The notes under the pieces were generated by a model, which was given only the letters and a program-made list of their open reading frames with translations, had not been told where the DNA came from and did not search any database. Shown here in pieces: positions 37,411-47,585 of a DNA stretch of 64,000 nucleotides (within the stretch, counting starts at the first letter, position 1; each line of letters opens with the position of its first letter). Made by a program: the position numbers and the translations under genes. Location: NCBI GenBank assembly GCA_030386875.1, contig CM059563.1, positions 52,951,602 to 53,015,601 of the forward strand, in the 5' to 3' direction. This stretch comes from Morinoia aosen (Eukaryota > Arthropoda > Malacostraca > Amphipoda > Talitridae).

Positions 37411-39634
37411 ATTTTTTCAACCGTAATATTTCCTCCATTATAAAGGCCTTGAATGATTTTTTTCTGTTTTCGCAAAATCCTGGAAAAGGAGATTTCAATT
37501 CGATGACCATTTATTCGACTCATCTTACTCTTGTATTTCCTTTGAAATTTTGGAAAATTCGTTCAAACCTACCGGAAATTAATCGACATCTTAGGCTATT
37601 CAACTTTCTGATTGTTTATAAGGGTCTAACAGTATTCGCTGCTCTGAACCGAGGCTGGAACGAACACGAACTCTTTTGAAAGCTGAATGAAAAAACACTG
37701 CAATAAATTTACGCTTTTTCATAAAGGCCTACTTGGAAAAACGTTCAATGTGAAAGGAACGAAAATCGAATAGTATAATGAAAAAGAAAAATTCCTCCGT
37801 AAGCGGTCCAGTTTGATTTATAGAAGCAATCGTGCGGCGAGCATCAACATGCTTTTCCTTGGTGCATTAGCGACAAAAGGAAGCAGTAAATCTATCCCTG
37901 TGCTACAAAGGATTGGTAGACCCTTCCAAATCATCGTCCCGATTACCTACGCCAGTTGGTCATTTCTCTGTATATTAGTTAGAACGGACTTGGAATGAGA
38001 AATAACTTGAGGAAACGAAGTCATGAGGAACTAATCATTGAGGCAGAGATAACGCGAGAAGAGGAAAATAATTTTGTTGTTTTTAAGTGAGAAATTTGAT
38101 TTAGAAAATCTCATTAATTTCAGCACCTGGTCAGCTGGATGAAAATCATTTGCAAGCCTATCAATATTCGTTGTATTTCAGGCTTTAATTTTTTGTCAAT
38201 TTTCCTATGCGCACGTGATGGAAATTTGTTTAACTTTTGTGGCGAAAAATGATTTGTTTCATTATTTCTTATGACACTCAGAGGATGCGAGGAATAAACT
38301 TGGACTGACTTTGTCATAAAATCTGCAAAACTCTTTCAAGATGTAGAGGAAGTTTTTTGGAACACTTTTTGGAAAAACCATTATACGAGTTATACCACAG
38401 TCTTACGATTGGTATCAGTTGTGCCAATTTAAATGTAAATGCAGAATCTGTTGCTGACGGAAATTTAAAAAAATTCGGTAGTTACCGAAGCGTCTCGTGA
38501 GAAAGTAAGCATAACGCATGTAAATTTTCCCTGTCTCCTTTTTCGACATTTCAGTTGGTAATTCAATAAGAGTCGCTCCACAAAAACGTTTGTCTTCCAA
38601 ATTTATTGCCCACAGATCGTGTTCTTTTTGCACTCGTTTTCTTTCTTTTTTACTTCAACAAATTCAGGCAAAAAACATTCAATTTTCACTGGTTTCATTT
38701 TTTCAAAGTTGAACGTATCTTCCAAGAGAACGTTTCACCCATGGAAATCTCGATTAGTTCTACCCAAAACCATCCTTCACGTTTTTATCCTCTTGGTGAG
38801 ATTAAAGTTTACGGCGAGCCGGACTGTCATCCTTCAGCGGAGCGTTGCCATTAAATTTGTCTTTTGGGGCTAATAAAGGAATCTCCATCATTCCGTGGGT
38901 TAGAAGAATATCGAGCGTCTTTGTCCTGGCAACAGCGACGTGGTCAAGGGAGGCTCTGTGGCTCCTCTTCTTCTATTCATGAGCCTTCCGAGGCACATCA
39001 AAGGGAACATCCATACGGTTGGTGTTTGAAGCTTCGCTAATTGTCACAATTTGCAGTGTTTAGGGCGAATTACGGGAATCATAATGAATGTAGCGTTCAC
39101 ATTACGGATTGTTTACAGTGTTGACATGCTTCTCTTGTTCTCATCCATTGATTGTTCTCCTGTTAGGTGTTGTAAACGATGCTCACTGGATTTCTTCAAT
39201 ACAAGCTGGACATGATAAGATTGAAAGAAATAACAAAAAACAATAACGAGAGATATAATGATGTGGGGCTGGATGACATTTTTTGTGATAAAAGAAAATG
39301 ATTTGGAAAAGAGCATGCCGTGCAAATTGCGACCAAATGAGAAAATTCTTTACAGAGATCGTCGAGATTAAGCGCCTATTGTTCAGATATATGTACGTAA
39401 TGAGAAAGAAACTCAAGTCCAACAAAAAATAAAGGCATATAAGCAATCTTGTTTAGTTCCGCTGGCCTGTGAAATGTCATCTTTTCGTTTCAACACATGA
39501 TTGTATCGGTAGTCTCTCTTTATGAGTGAGCGACGGTCGTATAGCTATGGACACGATCTACTGTTAACGTGCTTATTGATCATTATATTTTACAATTACT
39601 TGTACGTGTTCTTCGAGCAGTTAGCTTCTTCAAT
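37411..39634. other. No gene seen
   Basis: The 140-codon frame 37257-37679 starts with TTG; beyond the retroelement remnant it is low-complexity. A GC-richer piece near 38900-39010 has open frames without an ATG. Nothing is recognised. Confidence 0.5.
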
Positions 39635-39812
39635 TTAGTGCAAATTTTTTGGGTAATAGTTGATCTTAGGGTGAATAAGTATCAAAGATTAAATGATGTT
39701 GAAATCTGGTATTTTTTGAACTATTTATCTCCTGAATTTATAGCAAATTTTTGTTGTAATAGTTGATATAAGGGTGAATTATTATGAAAAATTGAATGAT
39801 GTTGAAATCAAG
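39635..39812. repeat. Two-copy tandem duplication, offset 103 bp
   Basis: 39635-39710 and 39738-39812 share GCAAATTTTT, GTAATAGTTGAT, AGGGTGAAT, and ATGATGTTGAAATC in order. Confidence 0.85.
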
Positions 39813-41624
39813 TGTTTCTGGTGGGGTTTACAGGGAAATAATGACATAAAAATTGTGAAGAAAATGTCAGATAGGAGTTTATTTTGAATAAAATTTACGT
39901 TTTTTCAAATACGTCAGAAAATTGACTGAAAATGTCTGACTTGATAGACTTTGAACGTATTTAACGTCTGAAGTTAAATTGTGACGCTAGTTTCATTTTT
40001 CGAATACCTAATAGAGCATGGACGTTCCAAATACGATATCTTTCAGATAATTCAAAGGGTAGGTTTGCGCTTACACGTAGGTATAAAAAAAGTCGATTAT
40101 ACTGCGATGCCTCTAGAAATTAGTTATTAAGAAAAAAGGTTGCGCTCGTGACAAGAATTCTAGTATAGAGTTCGGGTAGCTCCCTTTTGTTTAGAAAGGC
40201 CTGAGATTAAGGTCTGCAAATACGTAGTTTTGAAGTACTAATTTAGAGAGCTAGTCCCGGCGTCAACTCTCATACTTGCGAGTTCCGGGAAAAGATTTCA
40301 GAAATTTTTCCATGGCGGGCGACGGAAAAGAAGCTTGTAATTAGTGGGCAAATAATGCTCCGTTTATATCGGTAAAAAGTTTTGGATACAGTTCATCAAA
40401 TGAAGTTTGAAAGAAATAGGTCTGAGGTTTTTCCTCCTCAGAATCTGTTGAATAATTTAATTTTTGTTTAATGTTCAACTGTGGAACTGAAGTTCCCATG
40501 AAAAAGTTACTGAAGCAAAATTTAGGACCAATCTAAATGAAAGAAATTAATTGCATTTGAAAGGTATTCCATTCTGCATTGACGTGGCAAAATTATGCAA
40601 GAATCGAAATAAAACTTACTTTTAGCTCAACAGTGACCTTTTCTTACCGCATTTATTTACAGAGTTTTATGTCCTTGACTTCATCGAAGTGTCTCACGAT
40701 AAATGCAAAGTTGATTTCCTCCATGTTTAATAGAGCGTAATTTCCTTTTAAAACTAGATGGAGATAGGCATCATATACAATTTACCATCCCAATTAGCAA
40801 CGAAGGCCATTGTTTATTTCATTTGAAATGCCAAACTCTAACTAATGAAGGAAACCTCACAATTCCTCCATTAAGATATTCAGCAATATATTATACTAAT
40901 AACTGCATGTTGCAGAGATGATTATATATGCTATTTTATCATCATTTATTTTGTTTTGATTAGTACATAAGTACATAATGTCTTCTCCATGACACCATGT
41001 CTGTTCTATGAATAAACGCCCTACGGTTCTATGTTTTCAGAATAAATAATATTTCTATAATCGATAAAATTTTTGTCACATATTTATAATGTTCATTTTT
41101 CTGTCTCTTTCCCTGCTTAGTTGCATCATTTGTAAATTGTTATCGAGATATGAGAGCTTTGTTCTTTTCCTGTCAGACGATGTAAAAATTGCAGTGAAAC
41201 ATGAACTGTTTTTGTACAATGTGACTCGGTATTGATTGAGAAATTGATCACTGAGCCTCACATGAAAACGTTCGCAATGAAAACTAAAACTATTTTCAAG
41301 TGTCACATATCTCAATTTGAAGACACGGAATTCTGTCCAATTACTCAGAAATGACTCATGCCGTAAATTTGCGTACATTCATCTTGCCAGTGAACACAGG
41401 ACAACCAACTTATGGAAATAACAGGCTCATAACGACGTAAGACAACGGAGCGAGCCACAGAATATTCAAAAGTTCGGTCGTTGCTTCACTCTCTACAGCT
41501 CTGCGAGCATTCAAATGTATCCAAGTGGAGTGGAATCAAAACTCTGCCCAATGCCAATTAAGGGCAAAATGAAAAGTTTTCTATTCTGACCGAGTACTCC
41601 CGCTGTCTCGTCCAGCTGCGCGCT
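39813..41624. other. No gene seen
   Basis: AT-rich DNA. A 100-codon minus frame at 41076-41378 has no motif. Confidence 0.55.
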
Positions 41625-41888
41625 GTGTTTGTTAGATTAGATTCTCAATTGCTCGATGGTTACGAGATTGATTCTGTGAATTCTCTGCAGTCATGTATTA
41701 ATTTTTTACCCAATTCTCAAAGACGAACGTGGGCTAAACTTTTAAATTCCTTCAGCCGAGAGGTGTGTTTGTTAGATTAGATTCTCAATAGTTCGATATC
41801 TACAGTTTTGATTCTGTGCAGTCAAATGGTGATTTTTGTACCGGATTCCTGAAGAAAAACATGGTGAAACTTCTAAATTTTTTCCACC
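41625..41888. repeat. Two-copy tandem duplication, offset 140 bp
   Basis: Copies begin at 41625 and 41765 with GTGTTTGTTAGATTAGATTC and share TCAAT(T/A)G(C/T)TCGAT, GATTCTGTG, and AAACTT(T/C)TAAATT. The 5' halves are better conserved than the 3' halves. Confidence 0.9.
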
Positions 41889-43579
41889 CATGCGTAATTC
41901 ACAATTTTTTAAAACACAAATTAAAACTTGACGAAACTGTTCCTAATGCATCTTGTATTTAGAAACGAAAACTTTGTAATCATCCAATATTTTTCAGCTC
42001 GTAATGCTACTTTCATAACGCTCACATAGCCACCCACTTCATCGGCTTGGAAATGGAAAAATACTCATAAAGATGAAAAATACCATGACTAGTTGGCACG
42101 TTGCATTCAACGAGCAGTGAGAGCTAATCAAACAGAAATGATTGTCTGTAATGTATGTTCAGAGGCACTCATTAACAGGTAAGGTAAGGTCTGAAACTTG
42201 CTCTTTCATTTACACGAGACCAGCACTCTCAGTAGGCGATCATCAAACGAGATTGCTGGCAGGATTGCAGTCAGATTTACAAATTGAAAAATGAGCATTT
42301 GCTAAAGCAACCCTGGGCAAGCAGCTGTTCGTATCATATCTACGAGCAACTCATGTTGAAGTCCCTCTATTAATACCATTATTCTCCAATCATGTAATTT
42401 ACCGGTTTTTGTTCCGATGTTCTTCTCAAAGTTCAAACAACCCATAAGCACGCAAGACGGCCATTATCAGGCAGCCCAACGCGTGTCTACACGGACGTTC
42501 TTCAGAGAGAATAAAAACTTAACTTGTATTTCCCCTGTGTAAATAACTTTATACTGGGCAATAATTTAGAACGCATATGAAGAAATTATTACTTCAAGTT
42601 CGTCCAGTTAAAATTGAGAATTGAACAGTTTTTGTTCTTATTATTCTCCATAGGACAAATTTGGAACGACACTGAAATTTCAAATTTGTATTCTACTTTC
42701 AATTGGTAAAAGACTAAAAAAAATAAAAACTTATTTTAAAATTGGCACATAAAAGTCTCATGAAGGAGAGTTTTCAGACCTAGAATATCAGGCCACCGAC
42801 AAAATGACTACAAATTGCAATTTGCTAGACCATCGAGAGTGAACGCAACGATATAGAAGCAACTTAAAAGCATACTATGACTGATAGACTACTCTAATAT
42901 TTTACAAATTAAAATAAGGGGAACGAAATAGAAGCAAGCAACTGATAAGTATTCTATATATGAAAGTGTTACATGTATGCTGTTAGTTTTCTTCAATCAT
43001 GTCTATCAGAGTGAATTCGAACGCATCAGCAAGATTTAAATTAGATTTTGAGTTAGTTTGAGCTACCCTTCGCATCAGCAGCATCAAGAACAACTTGACT
43101 TGACGAGCTGAGGTATATTTGTTCTAAATTTGACTGAACTTTGGCAGTATCCGCCATTGAAAGTCCAATTAATTTCTTTATTTGAAAAAAACACCGCTTT
43201 TTTCTTAACGAAACTTCGAAAGTTTAATTTAAAAAGCTTCAGTAATTGCACTAAGTTTTTTTAGTTATGATGATTCAAGTTATTATGTTTGAACGAATAA
43301 TAGCTATTTATTATCTAAAATTGTTAAAATTTGGGCTGACAATGGTGCTATGATGTGAAACAATACAAAGAGTTCTACTTATGAATTTGTTAAATTATTT
43401 CTATATCTGGTTATTCACCTAATTAACACTATGTAAATGAAATGAATTATTTATATGACCTATGAGGTGAGTGTTGTGAAAAAAGATAATAATTAATGTA
43501 AGACATGTCATACGTAAAAATAGACAGGTAGTCCGGTATACATTTTCACCTGCGTCACTTCGCGAATCACTGTTTCTTC
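41889..43579. other. No gene seen
   Basis: AT-rich. A weak pair of similar segments near 42833 and 42919 (AACGA(T)ATAGAAGCAA) suggests another old duplication. Confidence 0.5.
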
Positions 43580-43759
43580 TATTTTACCCATTAGAGGAAT
43601 AGTTGGAAGTGGTAGAACAAAACATTTATCCAGTAGTTATACATTTCTATATTGTCTAATTTATATTTTCTCTTTTATATATATATATATATTCTTTATT
43701 TTATCAAATAGAGTAAAAATTGAAAGTGGTAGAACAAAATATTTATCCAAGAGTTATAA
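43580..43759. repeat. Two-copy tandem duplication (offset 117 bp) with an (AT)n microsatellite
   Basis: 43580-43640 and 43699-43759 share GAAGTGGTAGAACAAAA and ATTTATCCA(G)(T/A)(G)AGTTATA. An (AT)n run lies between them at about 43676-43692. Confidence 0.85.
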
Positions 43760-43841
43760 AAATTTATTAACACGAGAACAGCAGTTGTTCAGTCAGTCAT
43801 TATCAAAGCCAAGTAGTGACCTTCAACGTAGAACATGGCCC

Positions 43842-44582
43842 TCAGCACGATATAATTTAAATCAATGCTCGTAGCTCAGCATTCAACACTCATTTCTACC
43901 CTGAAAAGCACGATACAGCTTCAGCACGATATAATTTAAATCAATGCTCGTAGCTCAGCATTCAACACTCAGTTCTACCCTGAAAAGCACGATATAACCT
44001 CTGCACGATATAATCTAAATCAATGCTCGTAGCTCAGCCTTCAACACTCAGTTCTACCCTGAAAAGCACGATATAACCTCTGCACGATATAATCTAAATC
44101 AATGCTCGTAGCTCAGCATTCAACACTCAGTTCTACCCTGAAAAGCACGATATAACCTCTGCACGATATAATCTAAATCAATGCTCGTAGCTCAGCATTC
44201 AACACTCAGTTCTACCCTGAAAAGCACGATATAACCTCTGCACGATATAATCTAAATCAATGCTCGTAGCTCAGCATTCAACACTCAGTTCTACCCTGAA
44301 AAGCACGATATAACCTCTGCACGATATAATCTAAATCAATGCTCGTAGCTCAGCATTCAACACTCAGTTCTACCCTGAAAAGCACGATATAACCTCTGCA
44401 CGATATAATCTAAATCAATGCTCGTAGCTCAGCATTCAACACTCAGTTCTACCCTGAAAAGCACGATATAACCTCAGCACGATATAATCTAAATCAATGC
44501 TCGTAGCTAAGCACTCAACAATCAGTTCTACCCAGAAATGCACGATATAACCTCTGCACGATATAATATATATCAATGCTCG
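43842..44582. repeat. 79-bp tandem array, about 9.4 copies
   Basis: The unit runs GCACGATATAATCTAAATCA, ATGCTCGTAGCTCAGCATTC, AACACTCAGTTCTACCCTGA, AAAGCACGATATAACCTCT. Copies at 44001 and 44080 fix the period at 79. The unit carries an internal repeat, since GCACGATATAA occurs twice. The first copies have a TTTAAATC variant and the last copies are more diverged. The array breaks at ATGCTCG (44576-44582), where the inverted-repeat element begins. Confidence 0.95.
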
Positions 44583-44593
44583 AACCACACGAC

Positions 44594-44864
44594 CACGGTA
44601 GAGGAAACAAGGTAGGGTCTAACCAGTCTTTCTTCGTCGACTGTGTGGGCTTGCTGACGTCATGGCAACGAACCGATAGCAGCGCTTATATTGCTTCTGG
44701 TAGCACTGCTACCCCCAAATCCGTCTCCACTATTGGCCTAACGACATGGCGGTTTGGTGACGTCATAAAGTTTGCTTGAAATAAAGCCTTTCTATTGGTT
44801 AACCGAACAAGAAGAAGTGTATTTTCCCCAATAGAAATGACCCTACCGTGTTTCCTCTACCGTG
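44594..44864. mobile_element. Inverted-repeat DNA element (MITE) inserted in the 79-bp array
   Basis: The left terminal repeat 44594-44619 begins CACGGTAGAGGAAACA. The right one 44839-44864 is its reverse complement with 25 of 26 bases matching, the difference being at position 17. The 271-bp element has no transposase. The internal sequence contains two TGACGTCA palindromes (44655-44662 and 44758-44765), two ATTGG (inverted CCAAT) words and an AATAAA. The sequence resumes with array DNA (CTCAGCATTTAACACTCAG) directly after the right end. A clean target duplication is not visible; 11 unexplained bases lie between the array and the left terminus. The superfamily is unassigned. Confidence 0.85.
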
Positions 44865-44903
44865 CTCAGCATTTAACACTCAGTTCTACCCTGAAAAGCA
44901 CGA
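44863..44903. repeat. Resumed fragment of the 79-bp unit after the insertion
   Basis: CTCAGCATTTAACACTCAGT then TCTACCCTGAAAAGCACGA matches the unit's middle and end. It shows that the element split a pre-existing array copy; about four bases (GTAG) expected at the junction are missing. Confidence 0.88.
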
Positions 44904-46194
44904 AAAGACTCCGTGTTGGAACTCCAGTTTGCAAAAAAACACGATACAGAGATCCTCCAAACACCTGTAATCCTGCTTTAATTAGCGTCCTTATTATTAT
45001 ATTTCTCCACGATGAAAGGTATAATTCAAGGGAATATTTGAAATGTCATTTCGGGAATTGGCATCGCTTGAATGCGAAGCTTAATATTCATTTTTGACAG
45101 CTTGAAGCAGCGTATGAAAAATGTTCATCAAAAACACTTTGTCCTTGGTTTTCGGCTCAGGAAGAGTCAAAAATGAACTTAATGAGGAAAATATAACGAA
45201 AAACATCGTTGACTGATCCACAAAGAGGTGAGCATTCATTTTTTACACGCCATTTGCTACAGGTGCGACGGAAAAATACCATTTATTTCCTCAGAGGAGA
45301 AAATTAGCTCTTGATCACTCAAAGTTTTAACGCTAGATTTTCATGCGCGTATTGAGGATTCAATTTTTCGCCAGTTATCCTATTTTCATGTCAACTCGCC
45401 AGTAGGACTTATAAACTAAGCTGCAATATAACATTCCGCTTTGATACCATCAATTAGCAGCAAAAGGTGTTTAATTCTTTTCCTAAACGTGTGAACTCTG
45501 TCGGTGTGAACGCACTTTAAATTGCAGCTGTGCGCATTGTGCATCAACTGAAGGAGAATTGAAATAAATCGCTAGGGGAATTTTCCACTGCGAGCCCCTC
45601 AACGAACGCTCCCGTGACGTCATCATTTTTGCTCTGACGCATGCAGTATCTGTCGAATTATTTTCTTCTGTACCAACAATGACTCGCTCATTGTTTCATT
45701 GATTTTGTATAATATTAAATTTAAACTCGTAATAAATATTTAAATTGCCTATATAAAAGAAAAACTTTATTAAAATTAATTTTTCTTTGAGAGACTATTG
45801 AATACTGAGGAGTCACAAACATCGTGGGAATTTATTCTTTACCATTAAGACTCGTATTTGAGTCGCAAGTGAAAACGTGCTACAAAAACCTAAAGCTCTC
45901 AGATTTTTTCAACGTATTTCACACTTTTTAGGGTCGGAGAACGATGATGAAGTTTCCTTTGCTTTAAAAGTGAAATTTATACTCGAGTCCAGAAATTTAG
46001 TTATTCTTTAATTACTTGGAGAACACAGCTGATTTATTGAACATAAAAACAGAAGTGCTTAGCAATTTTAAACCTAATATGATATTAAATGCACAACACT
46101 AAAAAATAACGATTAAAGGTTACTCATCACTTTTTGGTACTATATATAAGTCTCGGAAGTTCAGGAACGACTTCTAAAAACAGCCAAGTTTAAA
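44904..46194. other. No gene seen
   Basis: AT-rich DNA. Includes a strong TATATATAAG word near 46140 without a downstream gene. Confidence 0.5.
45615..45622. promoter_or_regulatory. TGACGTCA (CRE/ATF-type) palindrome
   Basis: A third full TGACGTCA within 1 kb of the two in the MITE, in a modestly GC-rich patch with GCATGC nearby. A binding role is inferred from the motif alone. Confidence 0.25.
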
Positions 46195-46330
46195 ATTATT
46201 TACAATACCCTGACATCCACTGCATGCCCTGAATGCCCTGCCATCTCTGACATCCATTGCAAAGGAATAGTATTATTTACAATACCTTGATATTCACAGC
46301 ACACCCTGAATTCTTTCTTTGACATCCATT
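46195..46330. repeat. Two-copy tandem duplication, offset 77 bp
   Basis: 46195 and 46272 both start ATTATTTACAATACC and share CCCTGAAT and TTTGACATCCATT-like ends. Confidence 0.8.
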
Positions 46331-46547
46331 TTTATACATTACAGTATTTCCTTCGTTAATTACGTTCGTGCGGCTAATTCGACGGCTTAGGTTAGGTCGT
46401 AAGTATCAAATATGAAACACCGACGTTACTCCTCGAGTACATTTCAATCTTCCTTGAATTGTTGGCAAAAAACAAATGCATAATAATTATTTACCATAAG
46501 AGCCGAAACTTATTTTAAAGAAAGCAGAGAAATAATTGAAATACTAC

Positions 46548-46624
46548 ACATTTATACTGGTTCCTAGGTGAGCAATACACCTACTGGTCCACCTGTGTAC
46601 CAATACGTAGTGAACGCGTTGAAA
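46548..46624. repeat. Dispersed repeat, copy 2 (partner at 18287-18364)
   Basis: Same orientation as copy 1; shares GAGCAAT, CAATACGTAG and GAACGCGTT. Just downstream GTAGTGAACGCGT is repeated at 46628-46640, a small local duplication not present in copy 1. Confidence 0.7.
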
Positions 46625-47272
46625 TTGAACGTAGTGAACGCGTCCACCCAAGACAAGGCTAGGACGAGTAACACGAGAACTCGATCGCAGCTGAAAGTTC
46701 CGCTCTACAACTACAACAACTACAACTCCCCCGACCTTCTCTGCCACACAACACGTGCAACATCGCGCGACATCAAAGTTCTTTACTCGAGGAAATAACG
46801 CCTCATTAAAATCTATATCTTAGATCGCATTTCATGTCTGCTTGGAAAACGTACGTTAGCTCGGGTAAACGTATTTTATGTTGTCTAAATGCTGTAGGCT
46901 TTTGTGGTCAGGTTTGAAATGCAACGCGGCTCTGGGTTTTGCTTTGATTTCGCTTAGCCACCGAAAGCATTTACTTGTTTAAATGAAATACTTAAAATAA
47001 TGAGTTGGTTCTATTTGAAAAGAGCACACTTTTGTCATCATCCGAGCCGGGGTTTTTAATGGCACTCATTAATCTGAGTTATCTATTGCTGGAGAAAATA
47101 TTTTTTCCTGTAAATAAAAAGTTTTTATGAGAGGATGGATTGCACGCCTCGTGAGTGCTTAATATAACAGCATGTTTTTCATATCACAGTGTGAATGAGA
47201 TCTTAAATACTGTAATAAACACAGAAAAAATTATAAAAGCACTTTACATGTAGGTAATGTTTTAGGGTAGTG
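46625..47272. other. No gene seen
   Basis: Includes a CAACTA-rich patch at about 46707-46732. Overlapping 67- and 76-codon frames on opposite strands start at non-ATG codons or are unsupported. Confidence 0.5.
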
Positions 47273-47585
47273 AAATAATAATAATAAATAATAATAATAA
47301 TGAAGGCATCTACGGATGCTTTATTTCCAATTTCAAGCCTGATACATATCACCTTATACATTGGATTTTCAAATGCCTTATAACTAACGCCAGGACGCCA
47401 TTACGCTTTCCTCCGGTCAAGACCGGTACCCATTTCAGACACCTGGGTAGAGTGGGGTATTGTGCTTGGAATTTTTCCCCTATACCCAACAGAGAAAATC
47501 GCCACCAGCGCCGGGACTCGAACCAGGGTCTGCCTGGACGGAGGCAAGTTCGCTAGTCTCACGACACGACGAGCAGTGTCGTGAG
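47273..47585 (-). mobile_element. tRNA-derived SINE, copy 2, with (ATT)n tail
   Basis: On minus, a tRNA-like head holds a B box GGTTCGAGTCCCGG (47511-47524). It is followed by a body with GAAATGGGTACCGGTCTTGA and an end ...AGGCTTGAAATTGGAAATAAA, collinear with the copy at 34845-35100. The 3' end runs into an (ATT)n tract (plus-strand AAT run at about 47275-47301), a typical SINE tail. The head is altered: an A box is hard to see, and a perfect 10-bp inverted repeat (CTCACGACAC/GTGTCGTGAG, about 47557-47585) sits at its 5' end. Confidence 0.82.

Noticed and set aside
37257-37679. 140-codon plus frame as an independent gene
   Set aside because: Starts with TTG; its first part is the frameshifted retroelement remnant and the rest is AT-rich low complexity.
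43842-44582. A CRISPR array (regular repeats)
   Set aside because: Units are contiguous with no unique spacers; it is a eukaryotic satellite-like tandem array.
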